A stretch of DNA of 33,554 nucleotides from a virus (IMGVR_UViG_3300030104_004019:1-33554); one strand, 5' to 3'. Shown: positions 20,468 to 29,954, counted from the stretch's first letter. Notes: generated from the sequence alone by a model not told the origin. Numbers and translations: made by a program.

Positions 20468-22711
20468 CTATTGCACTGCTTGATTTATTTTATTAAGCAA
20501 TGTGTCTGGAACTCTTGTAATTCCAACATCTTTTATTATTTCTTTTATATTGCTTGGTTGATCTGAACCTTCTGTTCTTATAGGTGCTTGAATCAGTGTA
20601 GAAAATAATGGTGCTTTCTTTCTTTTCATATAACCTGATACTGCTTCAACTGCACTTCTCGACTCACTTATACCTTTATATGATTTTGGATCCAATGCTT
20701 CTCCAATGCCCAATGTAATTTTTGAGAATGGTGTTGTGACAAAATTTAATAAACCTTTACGAGCCAAGCTGAACATTAACATGTTTGCAGTGTTAGGTGG
20801 ATTCATTTTTAATTCTGCCCAAAGAGTCGGAAGAACATTATCTTTAAATTGCTCTATTTTTGCCAATTCATCTTTACTAAATAATTGATTTATTAATTGC
20901 TTATTTTTTTTAAAGGTTTGGTTGTAATTATTAATTATATTGGTTCTTGTAACACCAGACTTACCAGCACCACTAAATCCTCTTGTTAAAATGCCATCTT
21001 TTACTAGAGCGACAACCTCATTATATTGGTTTTTAGGGATATTTTGTTTGATCTTTTTTAAAACAAGATTCATAACTGATGCAGGCTGAAACCTTGCATG
21101 ACCAAAAAAAGTGTTGACAACAGCATCTGCGTCAAGTCCTGGATTTGTAAGTTTTTTCAGTATATTATTTGCTGCTTTTTCAGAGCCATCTTTGCCAACA
21201 TCTTTACCTGTCAAACCTATGTATGCTCTGTAATCTTTATTTGCTTTTAATAGGTTTTCAATAACTGTCTCATCACCAACTATAAAAGCATTATCAACAC
21301 CTTTTACTATGTAATCATCTAGTGTAGATTTTATTGCTCTCATTCCTAAAAGTTCTGGAGATCCTGGAGCTTTGCTCTCAACATTTCTAATTAATCTGTT
21401 AATAGTTTTTTGATAATCTCTCATAACAGAAAAAGGTTTTTGTTTAAAATTAGGATTGGCTGAAAGTTTATTTAATTTTTTTAAAATCTCCACAGACTTT
21501 TTAAGAGTGGGATACATCGCCATTTCAGTTGTGCCAATATTTAATCCTTTTACTGCATTCAATGCATCTTCAGAAAATTTATTTATTCCTTGTGGTGTTA
21601 AAATTAAATCATTTAAGTTAGCATTTTCATATAAGTTTTTTGCACTTTTTTTATAACCTTGTGCTGCTTTTGTTACTATATTTTTAATTCCTACAGCACT
21701 TTCCAGTGGAACAAGATCTTTGTCTAATCCAGCAGTTTGGTTAGATCCCATGGTCTCTGTTAATGTATCAGCATCTTTCCTTATCATTTCAAGTTGTTCT
21801 TTATCAAAACCTGTAATAATTTCTCCACCATCATCTTTAGAATATCTTAATCGATCTTCTTCCATTATTTGCTTGGATGCTTGTGCTTGAGAATCACCTT
21901 GACCTTTTTGGAAAGGTTTGGTGGTTGCTTGACCTTTTGAAAGAGGATATTTTGATTTTGTTATGGTTTCATAAACATCTTTAGTTATTGTTGGCAGAGA
22001 AGATACAAATTTTTTAGGTGTAACTGCTCTAACACCTGCTCCCACTAGTTTGCCAACTGGTGGTGCAACCAAATCAGCACCAACACCTATTGCTGTGCTG
22101 GTGGCAACCTCTGCACCTCTATCAAATGCAGTTTTAGATTCAGAAGTTTTTGGAGATACAATCTCTTCACCTGCAATATTTGCTGCTTCTGTTGTTCCAT
22201 AACCTACTGTGCCTCTGCTTGCTGTTCCTAATAAAGTCTTTCCTCCTGATGCAAATTTTGCTGCAGGAAAAAATTTAATGATTTCGCTTACAACATTGCT
22301 AAAATCTGTTTCTGTGGCTCCTGGTTTATTTATGTAGTATGGTTTATTTTCCCACAATATTAATGGATTGTTAAATTTATCAACAAATGCACCACCAAAC
22401 CTTTCATCTGCTTCGTAAGTATTTTTTATTATCTCTGCTTTCCCAGTGGGAGTTCTTGATACCATCATTTTGAGCATTGGTGCTAACTGCTCAAAAAAAC
22501 TAATATCTATGTCAGTTATTTCACCAGCATTTTCAAACTCTATTTTTTTGTCTTCACCAGTAACTGCTTTTTTGACTCCAACAGCAGTGTCAACAACAGT
22601 GTCAACAACCTTATCTAAACCAAATGGAAGGTCTGACGATTTTTCTTCATCAATAATTAAATTATCATCATCTTTGTCAGCTTTTCCTAATAATTCTAAA
22701 AATTTGCTCAT
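20468..22711 (-). CDS. Large internal virion/ejection-type protein
   Basis: The 747-residue protein has an acidic N-terminus (KADKDDDNLIIDEEKSSDL). It then has a segment FVDKFNNPLILWENKPYYIN followed by Gly/Ala/Thr-rich stretches (GGKTLLGTASRGTVGYGTTE; VATSTAIGVGADLVAPPVGK) that could insert in membranes. The last two thirds are helical. Marine podovirus-like phages carry proteins of this size and look in the same place, thought to be ejected with DNA to form a channel. No transglycosylase or peptidase motif is seen. It follows the 420-residue protein with almost no gap, so it is in the same operon. The call rests on layout and composition. Confidence 0.55.
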   Translation of the reverse strand: MSKFLELLGKADKDDDNLIIDEEKSSDLPFGLDKVVDTVVDTAVGVKKAVTGEDKKIEFENAGEITDIDISFFEQLAPMLKMMVSRTPTGKAEIIKNTYEADERFGGAFVDKFNNPLILWENKPYYINKPGATETDFSNVVSEIIKFFPAAKFASGGKTLLGTASRGTVGYGTTEAANIAGEEIVSPKTSESKTAFDRGAEVATSTAIGVGADLVAPPVGKLVGAGVRAVTPKKFVSSLPTITKDVYETITKSKYPLSKGQATTKPFQKGQGDSQAQASKQIMEEDRLRYSKDDGGEIITGFDKEQLEMIRKDADTLTETMGSNQTAGLDKDLVPLESAVGIKNIVTKAAQGYKKSAKNLYENANLNDLILTPQGINKFSEDALNAVKGLNIGTTEMAMYPTLKKSVEILKKLNKLSANPNFKQKPFSVMRDYQKTINRLIRNVESKAPGSPELLGMRAIKSTLDDYIVKGVDNAFIVGDETVIENLLKANKDYRAYIGLTGKDVGKDGSEKAANNILKKLTNPGLDADAVVNTFFGHARFQPASVMNLVLKKIKQNIPKNQYNEVVALVKDGILTRGFSGAGKSGVTRTNIINNYNQTFKKNKQLINQLFSKDELAKIEQFKDNVLPTLWAELKMNPPNTANMLMFSLARKGLLNFVTTPFSKITLGIGEALDPKSYKGISESRSAVEAVSGYMKRKKAPLFSTLIQAPIRTEGSDQPSNIKEIIKDVGITRVPDTLLNKINQAVQ

Positions 22712-22712
22712 A

Positions 22713-23975
22713 TTAATCTAATTTGAATCCTGATTTATTAAATAATTTATCTAATCTAGAAACACCATACTTACGATTCATAAAGTTTGCTATTCCTTTT
22801 TGCTTTTCGTCTGATAAAGAATCCAGATCCATATCGCCATCTGAGTCTAATGAACCACCTTGATTAAGAAACATTTCCTTAGTTTCTTTTTCAATAGTTT
22901 TAATTACAAATTGATAAGGATTCTCTGTCATGATATCTGACTTCTGCCAGTCTTGCATCATCTGACTATAACTTGCATTATCTGCAGGAAATTTTCCATC
23001 ATTATTTTCTTTTGCCCAGTTGTTAACATAATTTCTAAATGCTGCAGCTTTATTCAACTGTTGTTTTTGCATTACTAGCAATAATCTGTTACCAGCAGGT
23101 GTGGCAGAAAGAGATGCTTGCTGTGCTTGTAAAAATCCAAGTTCTCTATCAGATAAAGCACCTTTCATTTTTGATACTGCTGCCAATGCAAGTTCATAAG
23201 TTTTTGCTCTAAATAATTCTGCACTTGCTATATTATCAATAGTCTTATCATCTTGACCTATAAGACCGAAACTTAAAGCGAAACTTTTTAGTGGTAACAT
23301 AAAAGACTCATATGGACCAGATGTAAAATCTGGACTAGAAACAATATCTAATAATTGACCAACTGTTGTTAAACTTCCTTGTGCTTTATCAGATGCATCT
23401 AAATGTCCTGCAAATGCTTTTGCATTATTTGATGCCAATACCTCACCAAACTTTGTATCACTTTTTTTGCCAACATCAATATTTATTCCTGATTTTCTTG
23501 GTGCATTATAACTAGATTGCACAGAGCCATCAACATTATAAACACTGAATTTAAAAAGAAGATTTCCTTTAGAGTCCGTTTTTTGCTTTCCACTTACCTC
23601 ATCCATTGCTGGTCCCATGTTAACTACTTTTGGAGCACCAGTCTTTGGTTTCAGAGATCCTGCCAGTGATGCAGTCAATGTTGCTCTTGTTTTTGCTTCA
23701 TCTGCTTGTGCTTCTCTATCTTTTAATAAATATGCTGCAGGTGTTGTCACTGCACTGGTTGCTGCACCAAGTGCTGTCGCTCCTGGCTGAGATGCTTGCT
23801 TGCCTAATTCAGAAAAATATAAAAGACTCAGTAAAGCTGGATCCATAGGTTTTCTTGAAGGTGTTAAAGCAGTTGCCAGCAAAGATGCTTGCTGTAAATT
23901 TGATGGAAGATCTTTTAATGCACCTGCATTTAGATTAGACATATTTGTATTTGATGTTCCGAGGACTGGTGCCAT
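22713..23975 (-). CDS. Probable internal virion protein
   Basis: The 420-residue protein is rich in Ala, Ser and Gln in its first 110 residues (NLQQASLLATALTPSRKP). It has a central beta-like region (NLLFKFSVYNVDGSVQSSYN) and a long helical C-terminal half with ELALAAVSKMKGALSDRELG. The segment 'LSDRE..FL......S..P..N+LL' recurs in phage structural proteins of unknown function. A strong ribosome site (GTAGGAGACC) precedes the ATG, and the start overlaps the upstream stop. There is no signal peptide or enzymatic motif. It is one of three consecutive large proteins likely packaged inside the head. Confidence 0.55.
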   Translation of the reverse strand: MAPVLGTSNTNMSNLNAGALKDLPSNLQQASLLATALTPSRKPMDPALLSLLYFSELGKQASQPGATALGAATSAVTTPAAYLLKDREAQADEAKTRATLTASLAGSLKPKTGAPKVVNMGPAMDEVSGKQKTDSKGNLLFKFSVYNVDGSVQSSYNAPRKSGINIDVGKKSDTKFGEVLASNNAKAFAGHLDASDKAQGSLTTVGQLLDIVSSPDFTSGPYESFMLPLKSFALSFGLIGQDDKTIDNIASAELFRAKTYELALAAVSKMKGALSDRELGFLQAQQASLSATPAGNRLLLVMQKQQLNKAAAFRNYVNNWAKENNDGKFPADNASYSQMMQDWQKSDIMTENPYQFVIKTIEKETKEMFLNQGGSLDSDGDMDLDSLSDEKQKGIANFMNRKYGVSRLDKLFNKSGFKLD

Positions 23976-24985
23976 TATGGTCTCCTACTCATAGCATATA
24001 AACTTCCACCAGTTCCAAGAGCACCTATCGTCTGCCCATATATACTTGGTTGTTGCATATATTGTTGTCCTTCTTCTAAAGAGATTGTTCTTTGATCGTA
24101 TGGAACACCTTGTAATGCACCAAGTGCAAAATTTAACATTTGGAAAGGTCTTTCTCTCTGCTCAACATAATCTGCATATCCTAAATCAAGTGCTGCTTGG
24201 TCTAATCTTCTTTGTGCTTCACCAGCAGTTATAAGACCAAGTGCTTGTTGTTCATCTAAAGCCTGAGTCAATGGTGCGAGATCTGCTTGTGCTTGTGCTG
24301 CCCTTATTCTAGATGCTTCATCTGTTTCATAGCCAACTCTCAATGCATCTTCTGCAGCAAATCTTGCAGCCCTGTCAGAATCAAATCTGCCTGCACCGAA
24401 CTCAAGTGCTTCTCTGCCTGCTTGCCTTCTTACATCTGCACCTGCTCTTGATATCTCTGCATCTGTTAATGCTTCTCTTACACCTAACCTTGAGCCACCA
24501 AAAGCACCTGCACGGACAGCATCTGCTCTATTACCAACCTGTCTATTTTGTCTGTCTCTTTCTAATTGTTCAAGTGCTGGATCGACTGCTGTTTGAAAAA
24601 CATCTTGATATCTCGATGCCATCTCTGAATCAAAACTTGGACCAAGTAATTCTTCTCTTGTTGCAGCATCATATCCTTGACCAAGAGTATCAGTTATCTC
24701 TGCAGCTTTGTCTAAAAATGGTTGTGTTCGATCTCGACTACCTCTTAAAATATCCATCCCTGCTCTTTCATCCTCAGTCAATCTTATCGGATTCCCTTGA
24801 TCGTCTGTTCCATATTCTGCAATCCTTGCAGCAGGAAATGGTGCTGGTTCAGATTTTGCTAATTCTGATGCTTGCTCAAATATTTGTTTTCCTGCAGCAG
24901 AAACCCATTCAGGAATCTGCGTGCCTTGAACAACCTTTGATGAGTCTGGCAAAGCTATTGGTTGATTTGTGCAAAGTGAACCCAT
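23975..24985 (-). CDS. Ala/Arg-rich helical virion protein
   Basis: The 336-residue protein is nearly all helix after residue 90, with Ala, Glu, Arg and Gln in repeating order (REALTDAEISRAGADVRRQA; AAEDALRVGYETDEASRIRA; RLDQAALDLGYADYVEQRER). The C-terminus FALGALQGVPYDQRTISLEE, followed by GQQYMQQPSIYGQTIGALG, is a pattern I have seen in marine podovirus structural genes of unknown role. Long amphipathic helices fit an internal or ejected protein. Ribosome site GAGGGATAA precedes the ATG. It is cotranscribed with the acetyltransferase upstream and internal virion proteins downstream. Confidence 0.6.
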   Translation of the reverse strand: MGSLCTNQPIALPDSSKVVQGTQIPEWVSAAGKQIFEQASELAKSEPAPFPAARIAEYGTDDQGNPIRLTEDERAGMDILRGSRDRTQPFLDKAAEITDTLGQGYDAATREELLGPSFDSEMASRYQDVFQTAVDPALEQLERDRQNRQVGNRADAVRAGAFGGSRLGVREALTDAEISRAGADVRRQAGREALEFGAGRFDSDRAARFAAEDALRVGYETDEASRIRAAQAQADLAPLTQALDEQQALGLITAGEAQRRLDQAALDLGYADYVEQRERPFQMLNFALGALQGVPYDQRTISLEEGQQYMQQPSIYGQTIGALGTGGSLYAMSRRP

Positions 24986-25423
24986 TTATCCCTCTATATA
25001 TATAGAACCGACCCTCGAGAAACCTTGCCTTTCATAAAATTTATCTTTACGAACGACATCTCCTGAGAAAACATGTCCTAATCTTAGTTGTAGTTTAACT
25101 TCTTTAACAATTTTTACAAAGTGATTTAATAATTTTTTAGCAACATCACTTTTTCTGTAATCTTTCATAACATAATACCAAAGATCTCCAATGTAGTCTT
25201 CATCAGACCACCAATCTTTGTTTTTCTGGCCAGATATTGAACCTATTACTTTTTCACCATCCACAGCGACAAGTATTATTCCTGTGTGTAACAATTCATT
25301 TATCTTGTGAACAAGTTTTCCAGTGTTTATTTTTGGAATATCAATCACAGTTTCCTCATGCATCATTTGTAACAGAAATATTATTCCTGATATATCGCCA
25401 ACATTGGCTCTTCTTATCATCAT
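24986..25423 (-). CDS. GNAT-family N-acetyltransferase
   Basis: The 145-residue protein begins MMIRRANVGDISGIIFLLQM, the first strand and helix of GNAT enzymes. It has ILVAVDGEKVIGSISGQKN (strands 2-3), then GDLWYYVMKDYRKSDVAKKL with the acetyl-CoA loop (normally Q/RxxGxG/A; here YRKSDVAKKL is a variant), and DVVRKDKFYERQGFSRVGSI at the end (the usual FYER.GF). It transfers acetyl from acetyl-CoA to an unknown amine. The P-loop variant lacks the glycines, so cofactor binding may be altered. It sits among virion genes and may modify a structural or host protein. TAATG couples it to the gene upstream. Confidence 0.8.
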   Translation of the reverse strand: MMIRRANVGDISGIIFLLQMMHEETVIDIPKINTGKLVHKINELLHTGIILVAVDGEKVIGSISGQKNKDWWSDEDYIGDLWYYVMKDYRKSDVAKKLLNHFVKIVKEVKLQLRLGHVFSGDVVRKDKFYERQGFSRVGSIYIEG

Positions 25424-25719
25424 TACATTGCACCTAAAGCACCCATTTCTTTTGGCATGTCATCTTCCATCTTTTCTTCTGGCATATCTTCACCAGCACC
25501 TTCTTTCTGAACAGCATTTATTAGCATTTCAAGTTCTGGTAACAACTTCATTAAAACTTTTGCCACTTGAGGTGTAATCGCAGAATCCAGCATTGCCAAC
25601 TCTTCTTTTGTCATTTCAGCAAGTCTCGACATTAAAACTATCTGAATAGACTCAGATGGATTTTTTAAATTCTCTTTTGCTTCCTCTGGGACATTTATTC
25701 CCATTTCTTCTAAAGCCAT
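25423..25719 (-). CDS. Small acidic virion-operon protein of unknown function
   Basis: The 98-residue protein has two amphipathic helices (ESIQIVLMSRLAEMTKEELA; SAITPQVAKVLMKLLPELEM). These are followed by an acidic low-complexity tail of Glu, Asp, Met and Lys. AGGAGATATA precedes the ATG. Similar short proteins occur in marine podovirus structural operons; role unknown, perhaps a chaperone or minor virion part. Confidence 0.6.
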   Translation of the reverse strand: MALEEMGINVPEEAKENLKNPSESIQIVLMSRLAEMTKEELAMLDSAITPQVAKVLMKLLPELEMLINAVQKEGAGEDMPEEKMEDDMPKEMGALGAM

Positions 25720-27099
25720 TTATATCTCCTTTTTTTTATATAAAACAGACCAATCTGTTGTTTTGCAAAATAAACCTATCACATAACAAGTTGGCTCTAA
25801 TATTTTACGATATATTTTTCCAAGATAATCTGGTTTATTTCTTTTTTTATAAATATAAGCAATTTCATTAGCACGATGACCAGCAACATGTTTCCAGAAT
25901 TTAACAAATCTTCCTTTTCTCATTTGTTTTACCATCCAGACTGCCCAGCAGTGATAACCATTTACATGAGTTGGTGTTAAATAATCTCTGGTAAATTTAT
26001 AATCTAAGACAACTTGTTGTCTTGTCATTAAATTTTGTCTTGATAATTCATTGCAAATAACTCTTCCTCCAACTGAAGCACCTATTGTGCCACCTATAAC
26101 ACCACCAAATCCTGGAAGCAAGGCATTACCTATATATGTGCCAACAGTTGCACCAACTGCTTTTTTTGCAGATTTTTCAGGATCTTTACCTTTTGTAAAT
26201 AATAAGTCTGTAAAGAATACACCAGCACCAGCACCGACAGCACCACCAACATTTCCTTCGCCACCTTTTAATCTATCACCAACTCTCTCAAAATATCCTG
26301 GAGGTTCTGCTTTATTAGACCCTGCAAAATCACTGTAGTCAATAGTATTAGATCTACTAGCAGTTAATTTTCCACCAGCAGTTTCATTTCTATACGCATA
26401 TTGAGGATTGTCAGCAGTTCCTATATTTTCTCTATTATTTACATTAACTTCTTTAGTAGCAGTGTCAGTGCCAGTGCCTACAACTTGCTTGCCTTTAACA
26501 ACTCTGTTCAACCTGTTAAAATCATCTACTCTGCCTGCTGCTTTTGCTGCATCTAGTGTGGCTAGTTCTGGATCGTAAAATAATTTTTGATTTTTTATAA
26601 CATTAAATTGCTTATCAGAAATATTAAAATTTTTAGTTATAGTCTCTGATGGCAGTTCACCAAAGCCAAGACCTGTCTTTGCTCCTGCAAAAACTTTTTC
26701 AGAAAACTTTGCTCCTGTATCTGCTAAATAAGGATCTGTAAATGCTTTGCCAATGCCTGATGTTGCACCTATAACAGCAGATTGTGTTATGTCTCGAGCA
26801 ACCTCTTTGGCTATTTCTCCTGGAGTTTTAAATCCTGGAGGAATCTCTCCTGCATTATATAGATCTTCATATTCTTTAAAAAGCTGACCTTCTGTTGCAG
26901 GATCGTATGTTTTTTCTCCTGTTTGTATTTTAGAGATCCACTGGAAAACTGGCATTTGAGAAGAACCATACAAATTTTGCAACTGCTGTTGAGAAAGTGC
27001 TGGTTGATTAGTTTGTGTTTGATAAACAGGAAAACGATAAATGCCATCCCCACCAATATCACTTATGTTTGTTAATGCTCCTAATTCGTCAACAGCCAT
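25720..27099 (-). CDS. Virion protein with glycine-zipper and CNELSRQ C-terminal domain
   Basis: The 459-residue protein has a polar N-terminal 270 residues. It then has a Gly/Ala run GGAVGAGAGVFFTD, and GTYIGNALLPGFGGVIGGTI, which continues GASVGG. These are glycine-zipper segments that could insert in membranes. The C-terminus starts RVICNELSRQNLMTRQQVVL and goes on with VNGYHCWAVWMVKQM and EPTCYVIGLF. I recognise this 'ICxELxRQGLM ... GYxxWA' unit as a common C-terminal domain of phage structural proteins with an upstream glycine zipper. It is likely carried in the head or tail and may help DNA entry. AGAGGTAACAT precedes the ATG. Confidence 0.62.
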   Translation of the reverse strand: MAVDELGALTNISDIGGDGIYRFPVYQTQTNQPALSQQQLQNLYGSSQMPVFQWISKIQTGEKTYDPATEGQLFKEYEDLYNAGEIPPGFKTPGEIAKEVARDITQSAVIGATSGIGKAFTDPYLADTGAKFSEKVFAGAKTGLGFGELPSETITKNFNISDKQFNVIKNQKLFYDPELATLDAAKAAGRVDDFNRLNRVVKGKQVVGTGTDTATKEVNVNNRENIGTADNPQYAYRNETAGGKLTASRSNTIDYSDFAGSNKAEPPGYFERVGDRLKGGEGNVGGAVGAGAGVFFTDLLFTKGKDPEKSAKKAVGATVGTYIGNALLPGFGGVIGGTIGASVGGRVICNELSRQNLMTRQQVVLDYKFTRDYLTPTHVNGYHCWAVWMVKQMRKGRFVKFWKHVAGHRANEIAYIYKKRNKPDYLGKIYRKILEPTCYVIGLFCKTTDWSVLYKKKEI

Positions 27100-27420
27100 T
27101 TATGTTACCTCTAAAAAACTTACAACAACATGCAATCTGTCTGAATTTGCTGCTTGTACTTTTAATATCTCACTTTCCTGTATTATAACTGGTTGTGTCA
27201 ATAATTCAACAGTATTGTTCGCTGTAATAGATTTGGTCTTAAACAATGAAAAAACGTCTGAACCAGACGTCAAGGTTATATCTATCGTTGAGCCACTACC
27301 ACTATCATCATTCACCAATATACTTTTAACTATTGTTTGAGTCGCAGTTGGGCAAGTATAAACAGTTGTGCTGTTAGTTGTTGTTAAATCTGCTTTTGCA
27401 TTTTTGTAATTATTAGGCAA
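27100..27420 (-). CDS. Small beta-rich structural protein (TTG start)
   Basis: The product is 106 residues from TTG 27420 and starts MPNNYKNAKADLTTTNSTTV. It continues YTCPTATQTIVKSILVNDDS, then IDITLTSGSDVF and a C-terminal LHVVVSFLEVT. The 'T..TVYTCP....IVKSI.V.N.SGS....+T..L' pattern is a known structural protein of marine phages, probably a beta-sandwich decoration or tail part. The TTG is preferred because AAAGGA lies seven bases upstream and the overlap with the previous gene is 8 bases. The longer ATG form from 27447 (115 residues) has no ribosome site. Confidence 0.68.
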   Translation of the reverse strand: MPNNYKNAKADLTTTNSTTVYTCPTATQTIVKSILVNDDSGSGSTIDITLTSGSDVFSLFKTKSITANNTVELLTQPVIIQESEILKVQAANSDRLHVVVSFLEVT

Positions 27421-27628
27421 AGAAAAATCCTTTTGCTGATGCTTCATCTTCTGCTTTAGAATTAGAAGTCTGAGTCATATTCGTTGTTTCTATATCGATC
27501 TGTTCAAGTGCTGCAATCAGTGCTTGATTAAAAAGTAACATTTCAGTGAATTTATTAAAAAAAGCCAACTCAGATGCAGGCAATGATGCTATTAATGTTG
27601 GTGCTGTTGGCAATCTTATTGTGCTCAT
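27413..27628 (-). CDS. Small structural-operon protein of unknown function
   Basis: The 71-residue protein starts MSTIRLPTAPTLIASLPASE. It has a helix FFNKFTEMLLFNQALIAALE and a polar tail ending GFFFA. The start overlaps the previous stop (ATGA) with GAGGATAG upstream. I do not recognise the family; its position suggests a minor virion part or assembly helper. Confidence 0.6.
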   Translation of the reverse strand: MSTIRLPTAPTLIASLPASELAFFNKFTEMLLFNQALIAALEQIDIETTNMTQTSNSKAEDEASAKGFFFA

Positions 27629-29511
27629 CTTGAACTATCCTCTCTTGCATTGACTCTAAAATCTCCCAAAGACCAATCATCAGCAATTCCAGTACTTGAA
27701 TATTTAATTGCTATCTGTCTGCCTTTTGCTCTGGTGCTAACTTTTCTTGTTGATGATGTAACTGTAAATGGACCTTTTGTAATCTCTGTGGCTTGTGGAT
27801 ATTTCCTTGATTTTAATTCAACAAATAAATTAGTTTCAGAAGTCATGGATGTGTCTGGCACAATTTTATCAATCATAAATAATTTACTTCCTGTTTCATC
27901 TATTTCTACTTCTGATGTTTCGATGTGACAATTCATAGCTGAACCATCATCACTTGTTCCTGTTTCATGATTATAAAGTTTAGCATCTTTATCAAAAGCA
28001 AATGGCACTGTTCTAAACCCAGTTGCATCAGACCAAACATTCCTTTGAAGAGAACCAATAGTCCAAACATTTTCAGAATAATTAAATGTTACATAGCTGT
28101 CTGGCTCTGGATTAGTTGCTTCTTCATTTGCTGTGCTTACATAAAACCATGTAACTTCATTAAATTTTTTATTGTGCCCAACGTGAATTTTATCTTGATA
28201 TCTTAATTGCATTCTATCAAATACAAAATGTTGAACAGAACAAGGAAGTTCTTGAATATTACCATTATAAACAAAGAAATTACTTTTACCAATCCAATAA
28301 ATAGTTCCATCAACACTGATAGTTCCATTAATAGCAACAGCACCACAATTAACACCTAATAATCTAAATGAAAATGTAAATGGTGGTCCAGTAAAAGTCA
28401 TTGCATATGCTGCCTCATCTGTTTGTATAAAAGTTTCATTTTTAGTTGGTGTGATGGCGATAATTTTATTGCCAACTTCTAACCTTTGGTCACCTGCAGT
28501 ATTCGATGCTGTCACTGTAAAATTAGTAAAATCTTCTTGATCTGAAAATCTAACTAACATTGGATCGAAAACACCATCAGAAAGATTGTTTGTTCCAGCA
28601 ACAACTAAGTGTCTGTCTGGGAAAGATATACTCAACATTCTATTTTGTGTTGGGACACCAGATGCACCTCCAAGACTTGAAACGAGGACTGCTCTCTGAT
28701 TTTCACCACCAGATGTATCCCAATAATATATTTGACCTAACCTATTGTTAGCTAATAAATCATCTCCCCAGATCTGTAAAGACCATTGTGTTGCTTCAAG
28801 AGAAACGTCTGATGTAGATGTTGTTCTCGCAGTTCCCCAAGTGCTATCTCCCCAAGCACCTGTTCCCCAACCAAGTGCTGGATCTGAACTTTCTATCCCT
28901 ACACTTTCAGCATTTCCTATTAAATATTTTATATTCATTGTGCCACCACCAGATGCAACTGTGCTTGATGCAGTATCTGGGGATACAAAAGAATAGCTAT
29001 TATCAGTGATTTTTGTTATCTCATAACCTTCAATTCGATTTAATGTGTCAGCAGATATACCACCTATTGCTGAAGCACTATCTAAAACAACATAATCACC
29101 TGTAACAGCACCATGAGATGTATCTGTTACTGTAACTGTTGTTGAACCACTTGTTGTCGCAAGTGGATTAGATAATGATGATGATGTTTTTCTGAGTGGT
29201 GTTATATCATACAAAACATCTGCTTTTAGAATATATAAATGTGATGAAGTGCCCAAAGCAATTCTATCTGCACCATCATTTGTGCTTCTCCAGAAAAGTA
29301 TTTTTTTTGGTTTTCCTTGAGCTGTGGTCGTTGTTCCTGTTGCTGTTGTTCTAAAATAGTCTTCTTGTTGCCAGCCACCTATTTTCTCTGGATATCCATT
29401 TACAAACCTTACAAGATTTCCATCTACATAAAATGGTCCATTTTTCCCTGCAGCATATTCTGTTATGTCTTTTACAATACCTGATTTAAATTTTAATAAT
29501 CTTAATGTCAA
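27625..29511 (-). CDS. Large tail/virion structural protein (TTG start)
   Basis: The 628-residue beta-rich protein starts MTLRLLKFKSGIVKDITEYA, then FYVDGNLVRFVNGYPEKIGGW. 'KSGIV.D.T.Y......D.N.VRF.NG.PEKIGGWQ' is a signature of a common structural protein in marine and P22-like podoviruses, thought to be part of the tail. Later come repeated short beta motifs (GNAESVGIESSDPALGWGTG; AWGDSTWGTA). Only TTG 29511 lies at the N-terminus; it overlaps the upstream stop as TTGA, and GAGGAA is upstream. No enzymatic motif is seen. It heads the structural block after the lysis genes. Confidence 0.75.
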   Translation of the reverse strand: MTLRLLKFKSGIVKDITEYAAGKNGPFYVDGNLVRFVNGYPEKIGGWQQEDYFRTTATGTTTTAQGKPKKILFWRSTNDGADRIALGTSSHLYILKADVLYDITPLRKTSSSLSNPLATTSGSTTVTVTDTSHGAVTGDYVVLDSASAIGGISADTLNRIEGYEITKITDNSYSFVSPDTASSTVASGGGTMNIKYLIGNAESVGIESSDPALGWGTGAWGDSTWGTARTTSTSDVSLEATQWSLQIWGDDLLANNRLGQIYYWDTSGGENQRAVLVSSLGGASGVPTQNRMLSISFPDRHLVVAGTNNLSDGVFDPMLVRFSDQEDFTNFTVTASNTAGDQRLEVGNKIIAITPTKNETFIQTDEAAYAMTFTGPPFTFSFRLLGVNCGAVAINGTISVDGTIYWIGKSNFFVYNGNIQELPCSVQHFVFDRMQLRYQDKIHVGHNKKFNEVTWFYVSTANEEATNPEPDSYVTFNYSENVWTIGSLQRNVWSDATGFRTVPFAFDKDAKLYNHETGTSDDGSAMNCHIETSEVEIDETGSKLFMIDKIVPDTSMTSETNLFVELKSRKYPQATEITKGPFTVTSSTRKVSTRAKGRQIAIKYSSTGIADDWSLGDFRVNAREDSSR

Positions 29512-29954
29512 CTTGAAACATTCCTCATTCTTTCACAAAGTCTTTCTGCTCTATTTGTAACTTGTTTATACCATCTTGAGTCTTTCATTTGAACTGATGC
29601 TTCTTGCCAATCACGACTATCAACTGCTTGTTTCATTTTGTGAAACCTAGACAATCTTGGTCTGCCCATATTAAACATCATGTTAGCTATAATGTGTTGA
29701 ACTTCCTCTGGCAAATCATCAAAGTCATCGTAAATAAGTTTACACTCATCAACAGTTATTTTTAAATCTTCTTCAAATAACTCATTCACTCTTTCCTCTG
29801 GTATCTCAGCACCAATAGGAAGTCCATGCTCTGGATCTGTATCTTTTATTAAATGACCTATACCACAAGTTGGCAGTCCTAAATGGTCAAGATAAATTTC
29901 ATATTTTACACCTTCATCTATTTTAAGATCTTCTCTTAATTTATCTATATTCAT
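29508..29954 (-). CDS. T4-type lysozyme (endolysin)
   Basis: The 148-residue glycoside hydrolase family 24 enzyme cuts the peptidoglycan glycan strand for lysis. It starts MNIDKLREDLKIDEGVKYEI and has the catalytic set Glu14 (DEG), Asp23 (YLDHLG) and Thr29 (TCGIGHL), equal to T4 lysozyme Glu11, Asp20 and Thr26. The ending DSRWYKQVTNRAERL matches the T4 SRWYNQTPNRAKRV helix. It has no signal peptide, so it depends on the holin. It is slightly shorter than T4 lysozyme (164). It lies downstream of the holin and zinc-ribbon genes and upstream of the tail protein. Confidence 0.94.
   Translation of the reverse strand: MNIDKLREDLKIDEGVKYEIYLDHLGLPTCGIGHLIKDTDPEHGLPIGAEIPEERVNELFEEDLKITVDECKLIYDDFDDLPEEVQHIIANMMFNMGRPRLSRFHKMKQAVDSRDWQEASVQMKDSRWYKQVTNRAERLCERMRNVSS

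Noticed and set aside
24313-25005. 230-codon plus-strand open frame opposite virion genes
   Set aside because: It is very rich in Leu, His and Gln, the mark of a reverse-frame shadow of the Ala/Glu/Arg-rich 336-residue protein, and has no ribosome site.
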